64,000 nucleotides of DNA, taken from Heterocephalus glaber. Its lineage: Eukaryota > Chordata > Mammalia > Rodentia > Bathyergidae. Position numbers and translations under genes: made by a program. Below the pieces are notes generated by a model. It saw only the letters and a list, made by a program, of their open reading frames with translations. It was not told where the DNA came from and did no database searches. The first letter of the stretch is position 1, and each line of letters begins with the position of its first letter. The stretch is from positions 35,756,053 to 35,820,052 of the forward strand of contig NW_004624734.1 of NCBI RefSeq assembly GCF_000247695.1, written 5' to 3'. Below are positions 55,197 through 64,000 of this stretch, one piece after another.

Positions 55197-56229
55197 CAGG
55201 GGGTGAGTAATACACTAATGGGGACCACCCCTGCCAGAACCAGAACCCCTCCAAAGAGGACCTTTGGGTCTCAGCCCTGTTTACAGCCATGCGGTAGTCT
55301 AAGACTCTTCCTACCTATGCAGCAAAGAATTTAACCTTGCCCTGGTGGAGGCCCAGCCTTTACCCCTGGCTTGTGGGAGGCAATCTTTGTCTATCTGGGG
55401 ATAGGAACAAGGTGACTTAGGGTGAGGGTGGCCACACCAGAAAGACCAACAGCATGATTTACGATGGAGCTGCAGGTCACAGGGTACCAACAGGGGGAGC
55501 TTCCCTGTTTGGCAGCACTCTGAGAATACTGTTGCATGCCCAATGCCTGGAAAGTAACACAGCCACAAAGGACAATGGAAGCTCCAGTTTGGGAGCTTTG
55601 CTGGCCCCCACTCTGCGTTCCTTCCCCTGGCTGATTTTTGTGGTTACTACAGCACAACCTGCATATTCTAAATGGACAAGAAAATCAGTATCCTTACAGC
55701 ATCTTACCATAAATTGTCTTTGAATAGCAACATTCTTCTAGAACGTGAAGGTCTGCGAGACATGGTCAGACAGTTCACTACTGTGGAAAATGAAGGCTGC
55801 TTAATCGAACGGGAGGAAGGGAAGGGGATCTGCTTTTTCTTTCTGATTAATTGCTGTAACATTGTCCTTCAGGCAGCTGGGGAGTTTCATATTTTCTTTA
55901 AACATCATTAAGCACCAAAGCTCTTGCAAAAAAACCTGGCTGCTATATGAATTCTGCAGTTTGGCTAACACTGATAATGGCTCTTAGAGCCACCATTCCA
56001 TTAAAGCTATTAATTCGTTCATATTAATTTTTGTTACAAATATTACAAGGGGAGGTGCATCAGGGTATTCAGATACAGATTCTACTTTAAGGATATATAT
56101 TTGGTTTTCATAAATTGTTCTTGGAAGCCCAGTAATTATCTCTGTCCATCTTGTGTCTCATTTTTGCCATCTCCCAGACTTTAGCTAACTTTGCTTTCTC
56201 CAACTCCTTTCTGCCCTCCTTAGAGCTCT
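55197..56229. other. Low-repeat interval, no gene recognised
   Basis: About 1 kb. The part at about 55920-56090 is AT-rich and non-repetitive and could be conserved noncoding DNA; this cannot be tested here. Confidence 0.45.
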
Positions 56230-56510
56230 TCCAACAGTTGGAAATTGGGAGGGACTCTTACCCCTGAGCCCAGTGTAGCTGAGCCCAGTGTATCCTTTCC
56301 CTGTAATAAACTGTCATTGTGAGTAGAAAAGCTCTTAGTGAGTTTAGTGAATCTTCTTGTAAATTATTGAGCCCCTATTCTTGGAGACCTCCAGACTTGC
56401 AATGGGTATCAGAAGCAAGGGTGGGCTTGTGGGAATGGTCCCCTAAACTTGACCCTGCCTACTGCCCATCCCTCCTTCTAAGGCTCCCATCTGCAATGTG
56501 ATCCTAGCCC
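56230..56510 (+). mobile_element. Possible LTR or other old repeat remnant
   Basis: 'cctttccctgtaataaactgtc' with flanking 'gagtagaaaagctcttagtgagtttagtgaatc' resembles the polyadenylation region of an old LTR. A 14-bp direct duplication gagcccagtgta lies at about 56267-56292. Low confidence. Confidence 0.35.
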
Positions 56511-56609
56511 ACTCCTCATTCGATTCCTACTGTTTTATCCTCCACAGACATTTCCTCAACATATCTCTTTGTTTTTTTGCTTGTTTTGTTTTGGGGTTTT
56601 TGTTTTTGT

Positions 56610-56765
56610 TTGGGCATGGGGGCTTGTACTCAGGGAGCACTGAACTGTATCTTCAGCCCTTTTCATTTTGAAACAGGTTCTTACTAAGTTGCCCAGGCTG
56701 GAACTTACCATCCTCCTGCCTCAGCCTTCTGAATAGCTGGCATTACAGGTGTGCACCACCTGGCT
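56610..56765 (-). mobile_element. B1-ID dimer, antisense, diverged
   Basis: Shortened ID (cttgtactcagggagcactg to ctgtatcttcagccc), then B1 (ttttgaaacaggttcttacta to gtgtgcaccacctggct). Confidence 0.8.
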
Positions 56766-57699
56766 TTAATAACATCTCTTTTATATCTAATCCCAACTTG
56801 GCAGGTGCTTCATGAGTCAGAGTGAATGTGGGTGATCTCTGATTCTCCAGCCCCGATGTGCAGAGTTCTGGGCTCCACCCATACCTGCTGAGCTTGCAAG
56901 AAGAAAAAAAGGGAAGGTCAGCACAACCTTTCTGTCCCTGCCATTTTGCAAGGTGCCTTTAGCTCAAAGTGGCAGATTTTGGCACATTTCAGGGTGTCGT
57001 ATTCTGCCAACCTGCTGAGCACATTCTCCTCACAAACACTTTGTTTATAAACTTCTGCTACCAAGATCCTGGAATTAAATGTCAGCAGCAGCTGATTGGC
57101 CCAATAAAAATGAATTAAAATAGAGAAATACTCATACCTGTAACATATAATAACATAGTTTCGCCCACCTGCGAGTGCATGAGGATGCAGTGTGGCTAGG
57201 CCACACAAGAGAGAGAAGCCAGACAGAGACTTCTGGTCCCTGCTAACTTGGCAGCCAGCAGCATGACCGGCCGCCTGTCTCAAATTGGGGATGCCAGAAA
57301 CTGACTGGAGCAAGAAGGCAAGTGAAAGCCTCAGGGTAACAAGATCACCCCAGTGATCTTGCCCAATCTCGCCCTGGGCACTCTCAGGAGTTTAAAACCA
57401 GAGGAGCAACCAGCACCTCAGGGATGGGGTCCTGAATGGGCACTGTGGCTTCCCAGAGGAAAAAAGCAAAACACGCAAGCCACACCTCTTTCCAAAGCAG
57501 AAGACTCGAACAGACAGGCCGAGAATGGAAAACAAGCCTCGTTAAGTATGATGAAGAAACTAAGGTAGAGTCAATAGGAAACAAGAAATTAGAACAAACA
57601 GAAATACTAGGCATAACCTGGAGAAAACACAGAAACAAAGGGGGCAAGAGGAAACTTTTGGAAATGATAGCTAAGCTCGTGACATTGATGGTGCTGAAG
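56766..57699. other. Low-repeat interval, no gene recognised
   Basis: About 930 bases; a 131-codon minus-strand frame (56918-57313) has no recognised domain. AT-rich sequence around 57040-57140 contains a 'gctgattggccc' CCAAT-type motif. Confidence 0.45.
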
Positions 57700-57820
57700 G
57701 TTTGGTGGTTTCACAGGTGAATGCTATTCTCCAAGTACATCAAGCTGTGTACATTAAATACAGCTTGTTGGGTGTATGTCACACCTCAATAAAGCAGTTA
57801 AAACAAAACAAAACAAAAGG
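57700..57820 (+). mobile_element. LINE-1 3' end, sense
   Basis: 'ctattctccaagtacatcaagc', 'gtgtatgtcacacctcaataaagcag' and an (AAAAC)n tail look like the end of an old L1. Confidence 0.65.
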
Positions 57821-57824
57821 ATAG

Positions 57825-58437
57825 TGTTACTGAAAAACTGGGTCTTGATGGAGTAGGAAACCAGACCCTCACTCCCTTGGTCCTCAGTTCTTTGGGCCCT
57901 GATGAAAGAATCCGGTCAAGACATATAGGCTATGCAGAAGTATAGGTAGAATTTACCGTAAAATAGATGTAAAGTTACACCTCCAAGCAAGAAGGCGGGC
58001 AGTGTGCAAAGGCTATCTGTGCCGAGTGAGAGCTTAGGTACATTTTTATGCACCTAGGGGCTACTCTTCACATCGGGGGAAGGGGGTTAATTGTGATGCT
58101 TATGAACACTTTACTTAGCGGTTACTTAGGAACTGCAAAATGCCTTCTTGTCCTTTCTAGATAGTCAGTGTTGAGGGGGGAGCTTTAATCATGTAAGAAA
58201 ATTATAAAAGGTACGTCCTTAATTTAATCCAGGTCCCAGTCCAAGACAGGAGGGTCTTTAAAGAACTTTCCTTTCCTGATATGTTTGGGCTATAGGCTCA
58301 GGGATGCCTCGTTCTGGAGTTAGACGGCCAGGTGGCTTGGTAATAGAAAGAATGCGCACAATGTGTGACCTTAAGATGCATGGTGCTCGTGGGATCGCTT
58401 TGGGTCAGAGACCTAACAAATGATTATAAATGTAACA
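57825..58437 (-). mobile_element. Putative LTR, family X, copy B
   Basis: On the plus strand it starts TGTTACTGAAAAAC and ends AAATGTAACA, perfect 6-bp inverted termini. It is the reverse-complement homologue of 5187-5871 along its whole length. The conserved gtacatttttatgcacc (58031-58047) holds the TATA-like core in reverse. No target duplication is evident, and no retroviral internal sequence adjoins it. Confidence 0.75.
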
Positions 58438-58494
58438 TATGCTAATGTCTTTGTTTCTTTACTCAACTGACAATGTATGCTATTTTGGACAACC
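58438..58494. other. 57-bp spacer between two putative LTRs
   Basis: Contains two 'tatgcta' copies (58438 and 58475). Nothing else is seen. Confidence 0.4.
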
Positions 58495-58883
58495 TGTAAG
58501 GAAAAATGAAGCCTGAGATGGCCACATTTTGGTTCAGGGTGGCGGGGTGGTTTTTGGAGGACATTAAGTCCAACTTAGCAAGATGTCAGCACAGACACAC
58601 CTCATCAGCTTCTGTATAAATAGCTGACATACCAGTCCTGGCACATGGCCACTACAGTATTGTGTATTTTGGTGTAAACGTAGACTGCCCTGAGGCCTGG
58701 CAGGAGACATGAGCGGCTGAGGACAGCTGTGAAAATGGTCAGGCTCAGGGGCCGAGACGCCACGTGAGTGAGCAGCTCAAGGGCTCCCGAGAATAAAGAT
58801 GTCTAATCCAGTCCAGGGTTCTGCCATCTTCGTCGGGTTGCCTAATCTCAAGGGAACCTCCCCAGTCTGAACCGGTGACAACA
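58495..58883 (+). mobile_element. Putative solo LTR, family Z
   Basis: A 389-bp unit TGTAAGG...GTGACAACA with a TATA box tgtataaatagc (58613-58624) and a polyadenylation signal gaataaagatg (AATAAA at 58792), in the spacing expected for U3-R-U5. Flanks caacc and catcc could be a 5-bp target duplication with one mismatch. I do not recognise the family. Confidence 0.62.
58615..58622 (+). promoter_or_regulatory. TATA box of the family Z LTR
   Basis: TATAAATA, about 175 bases before AATAAA. Activity is unknown. Confidence 0.5.
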
Positions 58884-58938
58884 CATCCCTCCCTCTTTGG
58901 TCCCTCAGGCCAGCTAATGTCTAACTACCTGCCCACAT

Positions 58939-59035
58939 GTGCCTCCAGTCCCGGCTACTTGGGAAGTTGAGGTGGGAGGGTCACTTGAGTCCCAGAGTTC
59001 AAGGCCAACCTGGACAACATAGCAAGACCCAGTGT
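58939..59035 (+). mobile_element. B1 SINE, 5'-truncated
   Basis: 'cagtcccggctacttgggaag', 'ggtcacttgagtcccagagttc' and 'acctggacaacatagcaagacc' are the B1 core without its first bases. Confidence 0.83.
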
Positions 59036-59114
59036 CAAGATGAGAGGAGAGGGGAAGAACTAGGAGGGCACATGAAGGGCGGGGGAGAGGAGAGATTAAT
59101 GCGCTCTACTTTAG

Positions 59115-59116
<2 letters not shown>

Positions 59117-59148
<32 letters not shown>
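59117..59148. repeat. (GT)16 microsatellite
   Basis: Uninterrupted GT units joined to an antisense ID. Confidence 0.97.
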
Positions 59149-59150
<2 letters not shown>

Positions 59151-59341
59151 GTGGAAACTGATCTCAAGGCCTTCGCACTGAGCTGCGTCCCCAGTCCATT
59201 TGTTGTTTGTTTATTTCCTTTGGAGACAGGGTCCTGCTAAATCACTAAGTGGCCCTAGCTGGGCCTGAACACGCAACCACCTGTTGCATGGCCTCAGCCT
59301 CCAAGAGTTCTAGGATTACACGTGTGTCAACACTCTGGGCT
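59149..59341 (-). mobile_element. B1-ID dimer, antisense
   Basis: Shortened ID (tagtggaaactgatctcaag to gagctgcgtccccagtcc), then B1 (tttggagacagggtcctgc to cgtgtgtcaacactctgggc). Confidence 0.87.
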
Positions 59342-59893
59342 TAAATTGTTCTAATTTGCCTTTGTGCGCTTGGTTAGAAGCATTGGACTTTGAATACTTA
59401 GGTCCAAGAGTGCATTTGAAATATGCAGTGTCAAAAGATAAAACTAAAGCAAATTGAACTTCTTAACTAGATTTTCTTTGCAATTCTAACACCAGGCAAT
59501 ACCTCGTTCTTTAGAACAGAATGAGTATTCCCCCGGAGCTGAGCAGAGGAGGCTGGCTTTATGGGCAGAGAAAGGCTGAGAAGAGCAGCAACAGAAGAGG
59601 ATCGGTTGTTTCAAAGTTTCTTTCCTTCTGGAGTTAAACCAGAAGGGCTCTCTTTATCATGCTGGCGCAGGTAAATTACCCCTTTAGGTTGCTGGCTGTG
59701 AATCTCTCTATTGTGGATTTTCGTTTTGTTGTTGGTTTTTTTCTTTGTTTTTCAAACCAGCCCTTTGCAAGTTCCATAGTTTGGTTCTAGGTACCTCACT
59801 TGAGCAACTCCATTCTGGTTTGGTCTCACCTGCTGGGGCCTAGTACAGGAGGCTGGTCCGGAAACAATGGTCTTCTGCACATTTAACAGTGGA
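59342..59893. other. No recognisable feature
   Basis: About 550 bases of unique-looking sequence. Confidence 0.45.
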
Positions 59894-59978
59894 GAGCCAG
59901 GGATTTAGCCCTTGGCACTGTGCCTATCTTGCAAGCGTAAGGTCTTGAGTTCGATCCCCGGTACCAAAAAAACAAACA
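59894..59978 (+). mobile_element. ID SINE, young
   Basis: gagccagggatttagccctt to gagttcgatccccggtacc with an (AAAC)n tail. aacagtgga flanks it (59885-59893 and 59979-59987). Confidence 0.95.
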
Positions 59979-59987
59979 AACAGTGGA

Positions 59988-61204
59988 ATAAGTTCTTCTC
60001 TAACTTCCCTTCACCATGGACTAAATATCTTCAAGCATTAAGAAACAGTGTCCATTTCCATTCATTTTTATTCTGGCCTCCTACTTGATATACACAACCT
60101 GCCTGCCTCAACTACAGTGTTTGCTGTTGCAATGAAGCATATTTTGTCTTACCAAAAATGAATAAACCACCTTTATAAGTGAATAAAGGACACAAGTCCA
60201 GGCTGGGACTGAGACACCCACAAAGCAACGAGTGAAAGGGGGAAGAAAGCAAGCTGTACAGGCAGATCCGAAGGTCACCCTCACCACCTCTGCACCCTCC
60301 ACCCAAACGTTTGGGATTTTGTCTCAAGAGCTCTGTCATAAAGGGGGCTAATGAAGAGGCTGGGGTTCCCTGTCCCTGAGCTTGCTGTCACTGGACCTGC
60401 AGCTGGCAGGACCCCTCCTTTCCTCCTCTTGGGGCTCAGAAAACAATACCTGGAAGTGTGGAGCTGGGACAGTTGAGCTGCAGAAACTTCCAGAACCACT
60501 TTCCTTTGTGTCAGCCCCAAGTACAAGGCTGGATGCTCTCTGAAATTCCCTCATCTGAGCAAACTTCCAAGTGAGCTGTATTGTCTTTATCCCCCCTCCC
60601 TCCAAGAATCTTGTCAAATAAGCAGAAAAGATTGGCCTCTGGGGAAGACAGAAGACCACACCCCAACTGGCTTCCCTGTTTTGACCTGGGAGGCTGCACC
60701 TACGGAATGAGACAGGCCTTATTCTCCCCCAGCTTCAGCCCTGGCCCCCAGCTCCCGCTGTCTATGACAAAGGGTATGTTTACATGTGAACTTCACCATG
60801 TTACTGGGTAATTACTCTCCTGTGATGCCCCACGCACATTAATAAACTGGTATGCTTTTTTCTTCTATTAACCGATTATCAGTTCTTTTTAGTGATCCTT
60901 TGGAGGAGGCAGGGGTAGCTTTCACTGCACCCCAATACTGCCTGGGTTTTTGGCCCAAAGACTTCAGAAGGAGTTTCGTCTTTCTCATGTGCTGCAGATG
61001 GGACAGGCTACACAATCTGCAGGTCCAAGTCAAAAAATGAAAACATGAAAAAATTTTTTTGAATTAAGAATTTCAAGATGGCAACTGCAGTGCATGAAAC
61101 TGAGCACAAGTCCCCTTGGGATGGCTCAAGTATAAAACCCAAGACGCCTGCTCAGCTCACGAGGTCTGGGGACTTTCAGGGCAACATAGTGCCAAATAAG
61201 GAAC
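59988..61204. other. Low-repeat interval, no gene recognised
   Basis: About 1.2 kb; several overlapping frames on the minus strand (60108-60699) do not continue as exons and show no domain. Confidence 0.5.
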
Positions 61205-61638
61205 CTGCCCCAGTCAGCCTGGGCTGCTATTACAAAATACCGTAGATCAAGTGCCTGATAAACAACAGAAAGCTATTTCTTACAGCTCTGGATGCTGGAA
61301 ATCCAAGATCAACATGCCAGCAGATTCAGGGTCTGGGGAGGGCCTGCTTTGTGGTTCACAGATGCACGTTTTCCTCACACTATAGAAAAGGACAAGGAAG
61401 CTCGCTGGCTTTTCTGGCGCGCCTTGAACTCAAGCTTCCTGCCTCATCTTCCCAAATGCTGGGACTGCAGGCATGTGCTACCACACCTGGCCACCTGGCC
61501 TCATTTAAAAAGGGAAAAAGTCTTTTTCGTGGGTGTTCTGCCCTCCTGACCTCATCACCTCCTGAGAGCCCCACCTCTCAATATCACATGAATTCAACAA
61601 ATAAATTTTGGAAGGACACAAACATTTAGACCATAACA
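61205..61638 (-). mobile_element. MaLR LTR, antisense, with nested B1
   Basis: 'gctgctattacaaaataccgtag', 'gataaacaacagaaagctatttcttacagctctgg' and a terminal 'ggaaggacacaaacatttagaccataaca'. A B1 lies at 61413-61498. It is the antisense counterpart of 688-1015. Confidence 0.83.
61413..61498 (-). mobile_element. B1 SINE, partial, antisense
   Basis: 'gcgccttgaactcaagcttcctgcctcatcttccc' and 'gggactgcaggcatgtgctacc' are part of a reversed B1 in the MaLR LTR. Confidence 0.83.
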
Positions 61639-61814
61639 TTTGCTTAACTCAAGTAAAATCCCTAGCTCTTCAGAGTTGGAGGCTGAGAAAGATACTTGGC
61701 TAGGAATTTTCCCAGGGGTTGGACTTTGAAAGTTCCTGAAATCCTTCCAGATAGGTACTGGAGTGCTACAGGGCAACACAGGGTGGTGCCCCACTGAGAA
61801 TATGACCCCTAGAG

Positions 61815-62050
61815 TCAGTCAGCTGGGGTTTAAAGGACAACACCCAAACTCAGGAGCTATGTGACTTAGGCAAAGAGCTCAACTTTTCTGATATTGAGTG
61901 TCCTCATCTATGAAATCAGAATATTCATGCCAACTTCATAGAATCAGGGTGGTGATTACATAAAACAATCCATGCAAAATGCTCAGTGCAGTGCGAGTAA
62001 TGTATATGATTCATGTGTATGATTCAGTCAAAATTAACTATCATTTTATT
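61815..62050 (+). mobile_element. MIR SINE, sense
   Basis: 'agctatgtgacttaggcaaag', 'gtcctcatctatgaaatcag', 'gtggtgattacataaaacaatcc' and 'atgctcagtgcagtgc' follow the MIR order. Confidence 0.85.
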
Positions 62051-62152
62051 TCTACTCCACCCTAGTATACGTCAGAGAATCCACAGAGGCATAATAGAGG
62101 CAGAATTGGCAGGCAGGTATGTTATCATATTCTTTTAAAAATAAGCTTCTTT

Positions 62153-62238
62153 GGGGCTAGGGATATAGCTCAGTGATAGAATGCTTGTTTAGCATGTAAG
62201 AAACTCAGGTTAGATACTCAGAATCACAGGAAAATAAT
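62153..62238 (+). mobile_element. Old ID SINE, sense
   Basis: gggctagggatatagctcagt and 'caggttagatactcagaatcac' plus an A-rich tail. Confidence 0.85.
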
Positions 62239-62239
62239 T

Positions 62240-62944
62240 AAGGTTCTTTTTGTTAGCAGAGTAATGACTATTTGTTATGTAAGGTTTAGAAATTATAGAA
62301 ATGTATAAAGAAGAAAATAAATGTTACCTGTAACCTTATATCTGAATATAACCACTCTGTTTTGGGGGACTTTCCTTTCAGATCAATATACACTTATTTT
62401 CTTTTATATGCATTTGTATTTACAGTTGAATAATATTTATATATCAGGATTTTTAAAATACTGATTTATCACTGCCATGACCTTTTCCCTGTCATTGGTC
62501 TTCTAAAACATGACTTTTGGGCTGGGGATTTAGCTCAATGGTTCCCCTGCCTGCCTCGCAAGTGCAAGGTCCCAAGTTCGATCCCCGGTACCAAAAAAAT
62601 AAATAAATGACTTTTAACAAAAACTGTACATTATTTTAGTAGCACATACATCTTAAAATCAGGTACTTTATAAAGTAACAAAGGTAAAAATAACACCTTT
62701 TTTCCACTTCCATATTTCAAGAGATAATTTATTCAAACTCTTCCTGTGTCACTTTCATGTATCTTTGTCTTCCTCAGATCCACTCTTTGGGCCACCTCAC
62801 ACAGTTTTCTATAGTATATTATTTTCCCTGCTGTCTAAATTATTTCAGTTACAGCACTTTTACAAAATCTATTTGCTGTTACTGGAAATTTTATCCTAAA
62901 CCACAAATAGAATAGTTCTACATAAAACAATTCAGTTCTTATTT
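62240..62944 (-). mobile_element. Old L1-like fragment, antisense, with nested ID
   Basis: 'ataaccactctgttttgggggactttcc' and 'tcatttttcct'-type AT-rich sequence resemble an ancient L1 3' UTR in reverse. The assignment is weak. An ID splits it at 62519-62607. Confidence 0.45.
62519..62607 (+). mobile_element. ID SINE, young
   Basis: gggctggggatttagctcaa to aagttcgatccccggtacc with an (AAAT)n tail. atgactttt flanks it (62510-62518 and 62608-62616). Confidence 0.95.
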
Positions 62945-63108
62945 TATTTTTATTTATTTATTTATTTTTTTTGAGACAAGGTCTGGCTATGTAGTTCAGG
63001 CTGGCCTTGAACTCATGATGGTGCCCAGGCTGGCCTCAAACTTGAAGTGATCCTCCTGCCTCAGCCTCCAGAGTGCTGAGATTACAGGCATGTGCCACCA
63101 CACCCAGC
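62945..63108 (-). mobile_element. B1 SINE, antisense, full length
   Basis: (TTTA)n tail, ttttttgagacaaggtctgg, the duplicated module (two 'caggctggcct' copies) and ggcatgtgccaccacaccc. Confidence 0.95.
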
Positions 63109-63183
63109 TCTCAGTTATTCTTTTAAATACAGTGGTAAATTATAGAAGGTAGATGTTCCGTGAATCATGTGATATCCTTGTGA

Positions 63184-63185
<2 letters not shown>

Positions 63186-63215
<30 letters not shown>
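63186..63215. repeat. (GT)15 microsatellite
   Basis: Uninterrupted GT units joined to an antisense ID. Confidence 0.97.
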
Positions 63216-63217
<2 letters not shown>

Positions 63218-63410
63218 TGCTGTGGATCAAAGCCAGGACTTTGCTCATGCCAGGCAAGTGCTCTACCACTGAGCCACATCCCCAGCCTTGTTTTTGTTTT
63301 TGAGGTAGAAGCTTGCTATATACTAGCCCAGGCTGGGCTCAGATTTGTAATCCTCCTGCCTCAGCCTCTTGAGTACCTGGGATTACAGGGGTGTGCCACA
63401 ACATCTGGCT
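63216..63410 (-). mobile_element. B1-ID dimer, antisense
   Basis: ID (agtgctgtggatcaaagcc to gagccacatccccagcc), linker, and B1 (ttgaggtagaagcttgctat to ggggtgtgccacaacatctgg). Confidence 0.9.
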
Positions 63411-63636
63411 GTACCATGTGTTCTCTACAACATAACCATTTATGATTTTGTTTCTTTAAAATATTATATTTCAAATAAGCATTACATGGTTACAGTACAA
63501 GATTCAAAAAGAAAGATGATTTTTCACTGATAATATAATTTTCCTTTTCAGGCTATACTTAATCCATTCCCTGATAATGAATATTTAGGTTGTTTTCAAT
63601 TTTTTCATGGGTTTGTTTTTTAAATGGCTGACAGAG

Positions 63637-63637
<1 letters not shown>
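63411..63637. other. AT-rich interval, possible L1 fragment
   Basis: 'gaatatttaggttgttttcaattttttc' near 63580 resembles an antisense L1 fragment. No gene seen. Confidence 0.4.

Positions 63638-63672
<35 letters not shown>
63638..63672. repeat. (GA)n microsatellite
   Basis: About 17 GA units. Confidence 0.96.
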
Positions 63673-63673
<1 letters not shown>

Positions 63674-63756
63674 ATTTCAAGACATAGTGCTATTTTCCAT
63701 TGTTCTTACCAGTATCTCTCCAATCTCCCAGAATGGTCACCAAGTCCTCTGTGTTT

Positions 63757-64000
63757 AAGAATAGCCTGGCCTAAACCACTGTGGAAATCAATGTGGAGAT
63801 ATCTCAAAAAACTAGGATTAGAGGTCCCATTTGACCCAACTATTCCCCTGCTGGGTATCTTCCCAAAAGAATTAAAAGAATCATACCACAGCGATATATG
63901 TGCACCCATGTCTATAGTGGCACAGTTTGTAATAGCTAAAACTTGGAAATAGCCCAATTGCCCATCGACTGGAGCCTGGATAAAGAAGATGTGGTTTATT
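63757..64000 (+). mobile_element. LINE-1, sense, runs off the window
   Basis: 'accactgtggaaatcaatgtgg', 'cccatttgacccaactattccc', 'agctaaaacttggaaatagc' and 'gaagatgtggttta' are the C-terminal ORF2 part of an L1. It matches the reverse complement of about 2000-2230. The start looks 5'-truncated, and the 3' end is beyond the window. Confidence 0.85.

Noticed and set aside
1..64000. Search for bacterial-type systems (operons, toxin-antitoxin, phage, integrons)
   Set aside because: Rodent SINEs, L1, MIR and MaLR repeats throughout show nuclear mammalian DNA; there are no ribosome binding sites or long adjacent open frames.

Overview
This is a 64 kb piece of mammalian chromosome with no recognisable protein-coding gene, exon or functional RNA gene. 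It suggests a rodent. SINEs of two rodent types are interspersed throughout: B1 elements (7SL-derived, with the rodent internal duplication of the 'gcctgggctacatagtgag' module) and ID elements (tRNA-Ala/BC1-type, with A box ttagctcagtgg and B box gttcgatcc). B1-ID dimers of the ID_B1/B1-dID kind are also present. No murine B2 was seen. The youngest ID copies share a diagnostic sequence ('agtggttccgcc', 'tcgatccccggtacc') that I associate with a non-murid lineage, possibly castorimorph (beaver-like). That placement is inference.

Layout: 1-5.1 kb is LINE-1, mainly a decayed antisense copy with ORF2 relics at about 2.0-4.7 kb. 5.19-5.87 kb is a putative LTR (family X, copy A). 7.4-8.6 kb holds MIR, MER5-like and LTR-like (family Y, copy 1) repeats. 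11.6-17.2 kb is a broken ERV-L provirus remnant (pol relics, 3' internal region and an MLT2-type 3' LTR), interrupted by MaLR LTRs, SINEs and a (TC)n(TG)n microsatellite. 17-31 kb is a mosaic of old L1, MaLR LTRs and SINEs, with a well-preserved solo LTR at 30256-30719 flanked by a 4-bp target duplication. 33-38 kb contains young IDs with perfect target duplications, family Y copy 2 (carrying a 59-bp alternating purine-pyrimidine tract) and a MaLR LTR nested in an older B1-ID dimer. 38.6-57.7 kb has the longest low-repeat stretches, with SINEs between them and a small CpG/NRF1-like cluster at 54.34-54.40 kb. 57.8-58.9 kb holds family X copy B (antisense) next to another putative LTR. 59-64 kb is SINE-rich and ends inside an L1 that runs off the window.

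No open reading frame exceeds about 200 codons, and none shows a known domain outside transposon relics. What the sequence records is mainly the order of insertions: MIR/L2/MER5, then ERV-L and MaLR, then L1 and B1/B1-ID, then young IDs. Boundaries of old repeats are approximate (tens of bases). Family names rest on recognition by eye, not on a database search.
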